This document shows positions 53,079 through 64,000 of a stretch of 64,000 bases of DNA, piece by piece. The translations under genes and the position numbers were made by a program. The stretch covers positions 62,001 to 126,000 of the forward strand of contig NOWV01000210.1 of assembly GCA_003344405.1 (NCBI GenBank). Reading direction: 5' to 3'. Within the stretch, counting starts at the first letter, position 1; every line of letters begins with the position of its first letter. This stretch comes from Trichoplax sp. H2. Its lineage: Eukaryota; Placozoa; Uniplacotomia; Trichoplacea. The notes beneath the pieces are model-generated. The model made no database searches. It was not told where the DNA came from and saw only the letters and a list, made by a program, of their open reading frames with translations.

Positions 53079-56000
53079 TTTAAGGTTTGCAATTAGACTA
53101 AAACTTTCTCGAAAATATTTCTTTTTTCCTTATTTCTTACGTTTATGGTGACCGTTTGATTACGAAATCTCTTTGGGTAATCAGATCGCGGGAGTTCGGG
53201 AACTGAAACCAAATATCTGTATGGGTAATTATAATATTGCTTCTTTTAGAGTATTGACGTATATGAAATAATTTTATTGGCTAATGTTAAGTAATTATTT
53301 ATAACCAAATGTTGATAGTTAATTAGCAATAGTGTCAATACATCCTGAGATAGTTCATGATCATTAATATCATGAATTTTTAATTATAGTGAATACAAAT
53401 TTGACCCAGCAAATCTAGTTTAATGATAAATAGGAAATTACTCTCTGTATTTTTTGGCTAAGATAGCGATTACGAATTGTAGGATAACTCATAGAAATAG
53501 CCTATTTACAAATATTCGCTTGTAAGTAATTCATAGATTCATGCTAACCACTAATATATTTGTAGGGGGAGTAAATAGATTCTACTGAAGTAAGTAAAAA
53601 CGAACATTCTGACATTTTGCAGTATTAATATTTATCATAATGAGTAAAGATTCAATTTCATCAATAACAGAGAAAGCCGGTATCTAACATGTGTTCATTT
53701 AACCGATTTTCGGTAAGATCAAGGCTATCAGTTAGCGCAATATATTCTTTAAAGCATTGAATTGAATGAAAAAGGAATTTTAATTATTTACGTAATTCAT
53801 TACAATAATTCAAATTGCTATGCTATCAATGTAGTTGCTGTGGATTCCAATCATTCATATCCAAATTTCCACGTAACTGAGCGCAGAATATCATCATTGT
53901 ACAAGTTTCCTACGCATCGGTGCATTCATTGTGAATTACTTAAAGATTAATAGTACTATAAATCGTTTGAATGGCCGTATTTGTGATGAGACCTGAAGTA
54001 AAGCTAAAAGCTGTAATGTACAGGATGCACAGCTGTCTAGAATAAACTTAAAACACTAAATGTTATTAAAGTAGACGAAACAGTAAATATACATTTACTA
54101 GGTCATTTTTCATCTTACTTAGCCACGAATCAGGATAAAATGCTATAAGAAACGCTAATAGGCTTCTGATAATGGATTATAAATTGAATCTAGCCGATCG
54201 ATATAATGACATTTACTATAATAAACTACAGTATGTAAATTTGCATGAATCGCACTAGAAGTTGAAGAAATATTAAAAAGGCTGATCACGTAGACTATAC
54301 GTATAAATGGAATGGCCGACGTGATTAGGTTATGATTAATTATTGATTAAATCTATGAATTAGACATAGAACAATGCTAGCAGAAAAATGAGTAAATCGC
54401 TTACGACATGGCGAAAACTTCAGCTTACGTTCAAAAGTGAATACTACACTTTTATCCGGTATGATAGTCAACGACCCTTGGCTCAGTTTGATAATAATTA
54501 ATTATTTTACGCGGTAAGAATTTATAACATATGCCTTATAAACACGATCATTTTGTCAATATTTTTGCCTGATAGAAACAGGTAATTAGGATTTATTGAA
54601 ATTGTTATCTAGAGTTGGGTTGAAAGAAAATTTTGTACCTAGAGCATTTTCGCGACATTATATTAAAGGAAATCTTAATCTAAAATTGAAATCTATATAC
54701 ATTGATTAAACTAGTTTAAAATGAAATGTTCAATGTATATATCCATTTTAAAAATAATCCGTTTCTGAACATCACAACAGGTCAGAAAGGACATGCAACC
54801 AGCTAAAAAGCAGGAATATACGGTAATTACAATGAGCATAAATTATAGATAGTGGTATGATTTATAATTGATATGAACCCTATTATTTTGTTTCTTCGGT
54901 CGTAATACCTATTAAAGCATTATTAGGGAAGATTTCGGTTTACGCATTAACAGCAATAAATTTTTTATCATCATTTAATAATGGAACAAAATAGAGTAGT
55001 ATCTTATTGTATACTACGGGTAATAGCTTTAAAAATTTTCTCATCATCAATTAATGATCTAATAGCATAAAATGTGAGATTGTAAATTAATCGGCAAATA
55101 CAATATGTTAAAAGAAAATAGGAGGGAAATGATTTTAACCGTATTTATGAAATAAGTATAATCGTATTTAAAATTGATTAAGTGGCTATAGATATGACGT
55201 AAATATATAATTATCATGAAATGGCAATTATCTAGTTGAGGAAATGATTTTGTGACGATATCAATTAATAGAATTAACCATCAAATCGCTATAATATTGA
55301 ATATTTACTAATATCGTTAATCGTATTAATGAATGTCCACCTAGTGTAGCATTTTAAAGTCTAACCTACCAATTGTATTATTTGCCGTTAACGTTACGAC
55401 CGTTATGAAACCATTTGAACAGTATGATGCCACGAACTAAGTTAGACACCCTTCTAAACACCCAAAGCAATCTTATTTATCCAAATCTAGATATTACTTT
55501 TAAAAATCTAACCAATTCCTTACGTAAAATTGTTATAATTATTACATCCAGATGATCGTATTAAAGTAAAAGCGCTTTTCTAAATTACTCTCATGAAAAT
55601 AAGATATATAAATTTATCTCTTACAGTTTCAAGTAATTGGACAATAAATTTACACAGTGCAAACAGTCTTTCAAATAGACATTACTAATGGCTTTACAGT
55701 TAAAAATAAAATGTTCAACCAGATTGAGGCATAGTCAATATCTAAGCAGTAATGCGATGAAGCATTATGGGATCTTTTGCATCTAGCATTTTAGTTCATG
55801 AAATCGTCTGTTATTAACAAGATTCGTCATCATTTTATATTATAAAATTGTAGATCCGTATACATATATATTGGTATGAAGTAGGAATAACATGCAAGCC
55901 ATAACTTGAGGTAGTAGAACATTTTGCTCAAAACTTTCTTTTGATCATTTCATTTGTTTACAAGATTTATTCATACATGCTAACATTAACACCAGCTGTA

Positions 56001-58009
56001 GCGATTTGTATTTTTTTCCTTTCTCAAGAATCATATCTTAAATCAAATACCAATAGTAGGAGAACTATACGGATACAATATAAAAGTCTTCTGCTCTGAT
56101 TGAATTCAACAATATTGAGTATTAACTTACAGTTTTATTTCTTCCATAAACTATATTAAGATAATTATAATAATAAATGATCATAAATGCAATTGCTGAC
56201 GCTTTTTCTTATTGTGATGATTACAGTAAGACCAATTAATAAATCCATCAAACGGTTACAGTATGTTTATATAGTTCGTTATCTCGATTAAGTGTAAATT
56301 AAAAAGAAATGCGATTATGAGTATCGTAATGGAATAACTATATATTCGTGTCAACCCTGATTGCGGAGATTGGGCTTCGCTAACAGTTTCATCATAGTAT
56401 GACTTCCAATTTAGTCTTATTTATTAACTTATTATATTGGCTGCCATTTAACTTTGTCGTATCTTCTTCCGTGTTATTAAAGATAGTAAAGAATAGCAAT
56501 ACAGTTGTTGTAAGATTAATAGTATGGTATGCAGACACTAACACAGCATGGTTCAACATTTGACCTTGTTGTTAAGGCGATTTAGATGCATCAAAATTTA
56601 TCAGCTAAATTAAAATACTTTTGTATTTTTTCTCAATGCTTATGTCACACATTATGGCCGATACATTGCCCATTTTGCAAAGCATCAATTCTATTCCTGC
56701 AGTAATATTATGACATGATAATTCTAAAATCGCTTTCCGTTATTGATATCTTTTACGTCTTGTCTTCTTTGTCAGGTTATCTACCAGTACATATAGAAAT
56801 ACTCGCCTACGTATGTATTCTTGCACTGGTTGGTGCACACTAATTATTGCAGATTTTCGCATTGAATATGAGCAATATTTTATTCATTAGCATTTGTAGC
56901 TGTTCATCCTAAACATAAAGTGTTGTGCAAACAAAGCATGAAGAACAAGTATAAATACTGCTACCCCTTAGCACAACTTCAAAAAGTAATTGAACATAAA
57001 TAAAATCAATACAGCTGTCAGATTTAATTTAGGAGCAAATGATAAGACAAATTCCAACAACGTTGACCGTCAGTTCCGAGAAATAGGAATTATAAGCTCA
57101 CTATCACTATTACGAAGGAGATCTACTATACAATCTTTATTCTACTACACAAGTAGATGAAGTATAGATTAATAATTGCTCGTTCAGCCCTCCCTTCGAG
57201 ATATGCATTACAGCAGTTTAGAATCAATATTTCCCTTAGAAATTTCATCTATAACATTTTTTCTAGTGTTTTTAACGATTATTCTATAAATAGATACCCC
57301 CGCAAAAAAAGGTTAAAGGAAAATGGTATCTGCGTACAATAAGATATCGCCCATGTTGACTGACAGATATTGTTCGTTACAGCGAGTGCGGATATATGGC
57401 AAAGTGGATAAAAGTAGGATATAGGGTGCTTGAAATAAAAGTAATGTGGTGATTGTAAAAATCTTCTCGTAGATAAAAGATAAATTCAATCTTCCTGAAG
57501 AATTGGACTAAATTATTGCATATGGAAGGTCAGTTATAGTACTCTCCTACATTCTTTCACATTGTAAAGTAAGTTACAATTTCAAAAGTTTCATCCATTA
57601 ATTGTGTCCCCATATTGTTGGGCTTGCGTTCAATCAGCCATATATTAAAGGAGAAACGTCTACAACCTTTCTTGATATTATAGATATACGGGCAATATGG
57701 GATACAATACAGTACAAGATATGAATGAAACCATGATGGACTGGGAATGACACGTGCACTATTCGAATATACGAGAATAATGTCCAAAAGAATAGCTATC
57801 CAATCGCTGAAGTATCGTATTGCAGGTTATTCTTAGATAGGATTATCATCACCTAATATATACTAGATTCCTATCTACTGCAATATTGAACTAATTGTAA
57901 TAGAGGGCGAATATAGTCTTTCTAAAAGTCAGATTGCGTAAAATTGTACGGATATCGATGAATTCCGCGTGAGACTGTATAACGGGAAATATGACCCAGC
58001 TCACTGCGG
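53079..58009. other. Long upstream region shared by the GPCR and selenoprotein H genes
   Basis: About 5 kb of AT-rich sequence separates two divergent gene starts. Open frames (53762-53950, 57157-57342, 57557-57787 on minus) are short and resemble nothing known. No repeat array or RNA gene was recognised. Confidence 0.55.
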
Positions 58010-58470
58010 TCATTGTACAGTACTAGTCTAGAAATAGTCGTTGATAGTGTTGAAACGAACCTTACTTAGATAACAAAGTGAAGATGACAAGAAACTGTAG
58101 CTGTTGTTTTATTTTTGACAGCTACTTATCGCACCAAGTCAATAGGAAGTGCGATAATTTGAATGTCTTGGAACAGAAAGCAAAATGAATCCATAATTTG
58201 TTCCTTGCTCATCCTATTTTGCTGTTGCTGTCTATCAGATGGTCAACTACTGTACCTAGTGTACTGTACAGTACTACAGTATAGCCATGTACGTACGGAC
58301 AGCCTGACGCACAGTACTGTACTGTACTGTACAGTGTACAGTATGGCTGCAAATCCTTCACGTGAATCCTTTTACACTACACTACTGTACTGTACACTGT
58401 ACAGTATGGTACGGTACAGTGTACAGTATATTAACTGTGTGTACTGTACACTGTACAGTAGCGACGATAT
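58010..58470. repeat. GTAC palindrome cluster just upstream of the selenoprotein H gene
   Basis: The 19-base palindrome TACTGTACACTGTACAGTA occurs exactly at 58388-58406 and 58442-58460. Related strings include GTACTGTACAGTACTACAGT, AGTACTGTACTGTACTGTAC and CGGTACAGTGTACAGTATA. The cluster ends about 85 bases before the ATG at 58555, so it lies in the promoter or 5' UTR. The open frames across it (58163-58495, 58362-58607) are repeats of Cys-Thr-Val and Tyr codons, not proteins. Confidence 0.75.
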
Positions 58471-58554
58471 TGATGAATATCAGCAAAGCAAATGAGAGCA
58501 CAAGAGCTGCTCGTTTGCAAACCTTTGCAAATTGGTTAGGGCTAGACTACCAAG

Positions 58555-59907
58555 ATGGCACCACGAGGGAAAAAAGGCAAAAATTCAGCCCTTCGCAAAG
58601 CAACTAATGGTGGTAGTACTACCAAGAAACTTAAAGCCAAGAGAGCAAAAGCTCAAGCTGTGCGAAAATTTGTTATTGAAAGAAGGTACGTACGTAAAGG
58701 ATGAGATCGCTGATGCGCTATCTCTGCAATCTCGCTATGCTAGTCATGATTGAATGAAAGTCAACTGGCTGGAATATAGGCGAGTAATAGTAATGTTTAT
58801 GTTAAATACCTCCAATAACTAGCACGGCTAGATAGAAATGATAAGCAAAATTGAATTTTACACCAGTTGCAAGGAGCTAAAGCTCCGTCATTAAACTACA
58901 GTACGTACTGCACTAGCTGTGATAAATTTTAGTTAAAAGATTAGCCGACGCAATAATGAATCAGCTCACTAAATCGTAATTGTTAGTTGCCCAGGTCATT
59001 TTACTACAATGCGATAGGATCCCAATACTTGATCCAGGTACAATGATTATACCTGCAACGCAGATATGCTTTTTCTCAGACTATGGTATTAGATCATACA
59101 TCGGCTGCACAATGTACATACTGTATGATCGTATATACTAGATTTATTGACAGCTTACCATGAACTGGATTTCGTGCATGTATTTCATTGACTGTGCTGA
59201 TACGAGTATTCTTATTAACTCTAAAATTCAATTTCTACTATGAATGGACTTTGTAAGTGTTGTATCTATACTAACGTCGCCAATCTACTATCACAATAAT
59301 TGAAATAGACCACTATCGCTAGCAATGAAGGCAGGCCAAATACATATTTTGCTATCAATCTCAGCGAAATCGAGCCTGTTGATACTATACGAGTATATAT
59401 GTATATGTTATATATATGTGGGTAGCAAGAGATTTTAGTGCTCTTTGCTATGGCCAAAGCTTACAGCTGCTCTATCGATTTCCATTAGTATGACTTGACG
59501 TATATATAGGCGTAAAGCTGAAGAACTTACGCAAGCGTTGCAAGAAACATTTCCCAACGTAGAAGTAAGTATTAACCCTGAGAAAGCTCGGCCTGCAAGT
59601 TTCGAATGTCAAATGGTGACTGAGGAAGGCAACGGTATGTAGAGCTGAAGTTCTTGATGTTTCGACTACAACGATTAGTTGATTTGCAGATTCTTTACTA
59701 CCCAAATTAAGATCTTGTATCAGCTATATTATGACCCTTTGTATCGAACATCGTACATCTTGTTCCTTTTACTTTTTAATTGACAAATCTAATTTTATGC
59801 TCGTGCGTATATTAGAGATTCTGTTGTGGACTGGCATTAAACGATTAAAGAAAGTCAAGTTTCCTGAACCCAAAGAAGTAATTGATGCTGCCAAAACGGC
59901 TTTGTAA
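58555..59907 (+). CDS. SELENOH: Selenoprotein H homologue; redox motif not found in the visible exons
   Basis: Exons 58555-58685, 59510-59634 and 59816-59907 (TAA) join in frame to 115 residues; human SELENOH has 122. The N-terminus (MAPRGKKGKNSALRK, then KKLKAKRAKAQ) is the Lys/Arg-rich nuclear and nucleolar targeting tail. The rest is the thioredoxin-like Rdx fold: KFVIER, then RRKAEELTQALQETFPNVEV, then NPEKARPASFEC, then the family-defining ending LLWTGIKRLKKVKFPEPKEV. The family normally carries Cys-x-x-Sec or Cys-x-x-Cys between the first strand (VIE) and the helix (RNAAAL...). Direct splicing of exons 1 and 2 gives VIERRRKAEEL, with that motif absent. Either an unrecognised microexon in the 824-base intron supplies it, or the active site is lost. 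The start ATG is the first in a good context (CAAGATGG). No convincing SECIS element was seen downstream. Confidence 0.85.
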
Positions 59908-60374
59908 TCTAAGCATTGCCAATTAGTTTATTCTCAATTTTTCGAGTAAATAATAGTAATGTTAACTTTATCCGCTAGTAATTGTTATTTAAGATCTGTA
60001 ATTATGATGTGTAGCCAAACTCGATTATCAATAACTTGCTCAATTTACTGTTTTTGCATAAGCTCAAATGGCTATTCTATCGTACGGCGCGTCCATTCAG
60101 CGAGTGTAGTTCCATGACAATGATTGGTGAAACGGATTTTAGTCTGTCCATGATTTTGATACATAAACTGTGTTCACTGAGTAATAAAAAGTGCCATGTA
60201 TACATCTATTATATCCTTATATTAGCCGAACGTGTACCCTACTGTATGTACTTACAAACTCATTTCTAACATATACGTACTTATGCAGATATGTTAAAAC
60301 GTGATAAATTTGATGGTAATCACGAATATATTACTATAGGTATATTACAGTAAGACAAAACCGTGCATTAATAG
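59908..60374. other. Intergenic region after the selenoprotein H gene
   Basis: This holds the presumed 3' UTR of the selenoprotein H homologue. I looked for the ATGA...AA...GA pattern of a SECIS element. A partial ATGA...AA...TGAT match near 60114-60165 has no supporting stem. A 77-codon frame at 60036-60269 has no family similarity. Confidence 0.5.
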
Positions 60375-61012
60375 AATCCATTACAAAAGGAGATTGGATC
60401 GTCGGCAATAGCAAATCTAGAAATTTAATATTGGCATCATAACACGATAAAATCAAGTTGGTTGCCATTACGGTACAAAAGTAAGATAGGTTTGAGTAAA
60501 AGTATAGGAATAGCTGAAATAGCACAGGAATGCATGATGTAGTGAAATTTTCGCTGCAAATTTATGATTGTATTGTATAACATGCATAACTGAAATATTG
60601 TACTCTTGGTAACATCTACAACTGATTCAATTACTTTACACGATACTAATGACAAAAACGATTCTAATTACTTACTTATTCATAGTTGATACAGCTTAAA
60701 ACAGAAGTTTATTAGTGTATGAGTGTAGTTTTGTATTTATTATTGTTTCTTACTAATCTACTAGTAATATTTTTTTATGACACTAGCACGATTGTAATTT
60801 AAAAAACTCTTCCAAGTTAAAAATTTGTCATAAATCGTTTCTAGACCCTAACTTGTAAAAATAATCTCTTTGCTACCCTTTAATACACTGAGGGCATGCA
60901 TGGGCCAGCAAGTAGCGAAATCTGAAAATCTAACTATGGTACTGCTAATTACTGAAGGTACTCCGACTAAAGCACTATGGTACACTTACGATTCGATTTC
61001 TTCACTTAGTTG
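60375..61012. repeat. Duplicated block flanking gap, copy A
   Basis: This copy is 638 bases and matches 61033-61584 except for about 86 extra bases near 60.59-60.68 kb and a few substitutions (for example CGGCAATAGC against CGGTAATAGC). It runs straight into a 20-N gap. Confidence 0.92.
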
Positions 61013-61032
61013 NNNNNNNNNNNNNNNNNNNN
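61013..61032. other. Assembly gap (20 N)
   Basis: Twenty N bases lie between the two copies of the duplicated block. The pattern is the same as at 49041 and 49988. Confidence 0.98.
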
Positions 61033-61584
61033 AATCCATTACAAAAGGAGATTGGATCGTCGGTAATAGCAAATCTAGAAATTTAATATTGGCATCATAA
61101 CACGATAAAATCAAGTTGGTTGCCATTACGGTACAAAAGTAAGATAGGTTTGAGTAAAAGTATAGGAATAGCTGAAATAGCACAGGAATGCATGATGTAG
61201 TGAAATTTTCGCTGCAAATTTATGATTGTATTGTATAACATGCATAACTATTCAGAGTTGATACAGCTTAAAACAGAAGTTTATTAGTGTATGAGTGTAG
61301 TTTTGTATTTATTATTGTTTCTTACTAATCTACTAGTAATATTTTTTTATGACACTAGCACGATTGTAATTTAAAAAACTCTTCCAAGTTAAAAATTTGT
61401 CATAAATCGTTTCTAGACCCTAACTTGTAAAAATAATCTCTTTGCTACCCTTTAATACACTGAGGGCATGCATGGGCCAGCAAGTAGCGAAATCTGAAAA
61501 TCTAACTATGGTACTGCTAATTACTGAAGGTACTCCGACTAAAGCACTATGGTACACTTACGATTCGATTTCTTCACTTAGTTG
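61033..61584. repeat. Duplicated block flanking gap, copy B
   Basis: This is the second copy of 60375-61012, with a deletion of about 86 bases. It continues past the point where copy A was cut off, into unique sequence at 61585. Allelic contig ends are the simplest reading. Confidence 0.92.
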
Positions 61585-62130
61585 CAGTAATCAACTGCTA
61601 TAGAATATCAATTATAATTACAGCGAGTATCATCTTACACGTATGCTATTTCTGCTACTTGGTTCTCTCAAACTTACTAAAGCTACACTGAGGCTAACAA
61701 CTACAATTTCGGTGATATGCTAACTAAGCAGCTTCAGTATAACAAATATAAAATCATAACACTCTTGATTTCGTTTTTATAATCAGCTGTATAAATTCAT
61801 TTGTAACCATCTTCTTGACGTACTCGCTAGAAGAAAACTTTCCTACAATAGTATATCATAACTCGAGAATTCTCTAATATTTATTGCATTCGGCTTTGAT
61901 CATAGTTTCGTTTACATTTATTTAACAGAACTCTACATGCAGTTTAAAAATTGCTTTCTTAAGATTCATTAAAAGAATTAAATTGAAAAAGTTTAAAATT
62001 TAGAACGATCGTCGCACTACAAATAAACGTTGCGATAACTAGCAATGAATTATTCTTGTACTAGTGCAATAATATCCTCATAGTTGACACCTATTCAATA
62101 ATCACTTGGAGGTGTAATGTTGTTATTGCT
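61585..62130. other. Intergenic region downstream of the caspase gene
   Basis: It includes a short string encoding GDMLTKQL at 61711-61734, which recalls the end of Ty1/copia polyproteins, but the surrounding frame is broken by stops. Nothing else was recognised. Confidence 0.4.
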
Positions 62131-63927
62131 TTACGCATCAGAGAAGTAGAATTTTTTAGAAAGAGAACTTTCAAACAATGGTTGCTGCATATAAGACTTG
62201 CTTTCTTCGTTAATTACATAATTTTGTAGCCTACGGTTTACATTAGTTAGCATATCCAATAAATCGAAACTTTTATAATTCGATTCCAGTTCTCTTACTA
62301 ATTCCTGAATGAACCACGATCCATTTTCTGGATCCCTTAAGGACTGAAAATTCTGTACGGTAGAGTAAGCCATTAGAAAATCACTGTAGGGATGCCTCAA
62401 ATTACCAGGTTTATCGGAATTACTGATATTATCCGTCGCATATAAAGTGCCTGAAGGATTTGGAACGGGGACACCTTCACCCTGATCGTCACCACGGCAA
62501 GCCTACAGTAGACCCGAAAAATATAAATAATTAAATAATAGATAATTAAGATATCAAATATGATACTATATCTCGCTCTTTAGATCTGTTCAATTTCTAT
62601 AGATAATTTGAAGAGAACAGTACCCTTAATTACAACATGAAGGTAAACTAGAAATTATATGTAAATCATTCACAGTAAGTACGGCATTGAAAAAATAAAT
62701 AATTTCCAATTTCCACGATTACTTTCCATGCCGGTATATGTACGGGCACGTTAAATTCATCTGTCAAAAATAGATGCACCTGTGTAATAAAAATCTTTGG
62801 CTTTCCCACCAATGACGGGCATTTATGGCCGGAAAATTGATCATATACATCTTGTAGATAAATTTCACCGCTGTCTTTCGCAATTATACAATCTACAACA
62901 TCTTTTTTGTCGTTCTTGTCAGTTATAAGTTTTCTGTTACCATGGCTAAGAAAAACGCAGATAAAGCTATCGTAGTTGACGTGTGCACCAGTAGCAGAAT
63001 ACTCTTGGATTTTCTGTTCAATTTCTGCCTTACTTAAACTGTCCCAAATTTTAGGCGCGTAATTGAATTTAGAAAAGATCTTCTCTAATGCTAGTGCATC
63101 TTTCCAACTACCCTCTCTTGGTTTGCTGTTCGTGTAATTTCTAAGCAATTTAAATGAATGTTGAAAGAATTGAATAAAAAATTTAATAGCAGTGTAAATT
63201 GATGCCTTTTATTGAAATAATTGATTGTTTACAAATTAGACTAATTATTTTTCCAATAGACTAACCTGTGCAATTCAAATGGTTACATAGAAAATTTACT
63301 GAAGAAATATACTGCATACTAAATGCTAATACAGTAATATCAGAATAACAGCTCAGTTATTTGATCGAATTTGTCTCTAACTCATTATCATTATTCTACG
63401 AAGTAAAAGTTGATCTAGAACTAGACTTGAGTACTCTGCAATGAGTTGGTAATAACTAACGTGCTGTATATAAGCGCTAAAGATTACAGAGATATTTAAA
63501 TGACTAAACATACCCCTACTAGGACAGCAGAATATGCTATAATAGCCAAATAACACTAACTGCTGATATTATAATCAGCAAAAGAGTAGTTACAAGTGAC
63601 TAAAATTAATATATAATTCACAATGAGAAACAAAAATATGTGTACTTTAAATAAAGTTGAAGAAAGTTGTATTCATAATAAGCATACAAGTATCTACTTT
63701 CGCCGCTTAGATTATCTCAACATAATAATAAAATTACTTTTATTTTTACCCACATTTCGCGACAGAGAATAAATCGATTTCAAATAATTTACTTATTTTT
63801 AATCATACATAACGTACTCACACTTGGTTAAATATCACAGCAATTCCATGAGGTTTTTTATTCATTAAATAACAAGGCATCTTCGTCAACTTTTGAGGAC
63901 TTGTTGCAGGACCGCTCAAACAATTGC
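62131..63927 (-). CDS. Caspase, effector-type protease domain (5' incomplete)
   Basis: Three minus-strand exons, 63927-63822, 63140-62780 and 62502-62131 (stop), join in phase to about 279 residues covering the large and small subunits. Large subunit: YLMNKKPHGIAVIFNQ (first strand), KPREGSWKDALALEK (P1-Asp-binding Arg), the catalytic His in FICVFLSHG, and the catalytic Cys in GKPKIFITQACRGDDQG; the Q|A junction is split by an intron. Small subunit: SDFLMAYSTVQNFQSLRDP then ENGSWFIQELVREL, ending KKFYFSDA. An inter-subunit linker with possible cleavage Asp residues (YATDNISNSDK) separates them. Caspases cut proteins after Asp and execute apoptosis. The usual small-subunit Trp before Arg (YSWR in caspase-3) is Leu here, which may alter the S2 pocket. 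The prodomain lies beyond the window, so initiator or effector class is not certain; the domain itself looks caspase-3/7-like. Confidence 0.94.
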
Positions 63928-64000
63928 CTAGAATTTTGATCAGACGAAAGTATATACTAATTTACGCAAACATGTCGGTAGGAATTAAAATAAAGAATAT
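63928..64000 (-). other. Caspase intron, upstream part
   Basis: Sequence immediately 5' (on the minus strand) of the first visible caspase exon. It ends in a usable acceptor (AATTCTAG) at 63928-63935. The preceding exon is outside the window. Confidence 0.6.

Noticed and set aside
58163-58607. Plus-strand open frames of 110 and 81 codons upstream of selenoprotein H
   Set aside because: Same cause as at 37.6 kb. The second also overlaps the real first exon in the wrong frame.
58532-58753. 73-codon frame overlapping selenoprotein H exon 1
   Set aside because: It is a shifted frame over the real exon; the true frame gives the conserved basic N-terminus.
60105-60170. Possible SECIS element downstream of selenoprotein H
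   Set aside because: ATGA, AA and TGAT occur in order, but the flanking bases do not form the required helices.
60870-61183. Open frames running across the N gap
   Set aside because: They contain unknown residues and are built from the duplicated gap flanks. No family similarity.
1-64000. CRISPR arrays, operons, phage or bacterial mobile elements, tRNA and rRNA genes
   Set aside because: The repeats here are diverged eukaryotic tandem arrays without regular spacers. All genes are intron-split or isolated animal genes, and no tRNA or rRNA signature was recognised by eye.

Overview
The window looks like nuclear DNA from an early-branching animal. It is AT-rich, its genes are split by many small GT-AG introns (mostly 50-600 bases), and its proteins are clear animal types: a GRAF-type BAR-PH-RhoGAP-SH3 protein, a syntaxin-binding-protein-4 (STXBP4) homologue, an executioner-type caspase, a rhodopsin-class GPCR, selenoprotein H, SLC18B1 and a crystallin-J1-like ADP-ribosylglycohydrolase. 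A placozoan (Trichoplax/Hoilungia type) is my best guess from base composition, intron size and gene content. This is inference; a cnidarian or similar animal is not excluded.

Layout: 1-3.9 kb, no recognisable gene, two decayed tandem-repeat arrays. 3.9-6.2 kb (+), crystallin-J1-like gene. 7.7-16.9 kb (-), GRAF homologue in about 26 exons. 17-24 kb, long gene-poor stretch with GTAC-palindrome repeats and an 83-bp tandem repeat. 24.3-30.7 kb (+), STXBP4 homologue with an extra PDZ domain. 33.0-35.7 kb (-), MFSD8/SPX-MFS-like transporter. 37.6-38.8 kb, GTAC cluster, tandem repeat and a 45-bp palindrome. 39.5-44.8 kb (+), SLC18B1-like transporter. 45-52 kb, no gene, but a triplicated block around two runs of N. 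52.1-53.1 kb (-), single-exon GPCR. 58.6-59.9 kb (+), selenoprotein H homologue preceded by a GTAC cluster. 60.4-61.6 kb, a duplicated block around a third N gap. 62.1-63.9 kb (-), caspase whose first exon(s) lie beyond the window.

The genes are unrelated in function and do not form a cluster or operon-like unit. Exon models were joined by hand from splice consensus, reading-frame phase and family similarity. The STXBP4 and SLC18B1 models come out as exact multiples of three with no internal stops, and every recognised MFSD8-like and caspase exon joins in frame. Initiator exons are missing for the J1-like, MFSD8-like and caspase genes.

The points most worth checking are: a selenoprotein H whose visible exons splice in frame without the CxxU/CxxC redox motif, although a Cys-Thr-Ser-Cys microexon candidate lies in the intron; a dispersed GTACTGTACAGTAC-type palindrome family that sits upstream of several gene starts; the second PDZ domain in STXBP4; and the GPCR that lacks two near-universal class-A residues.
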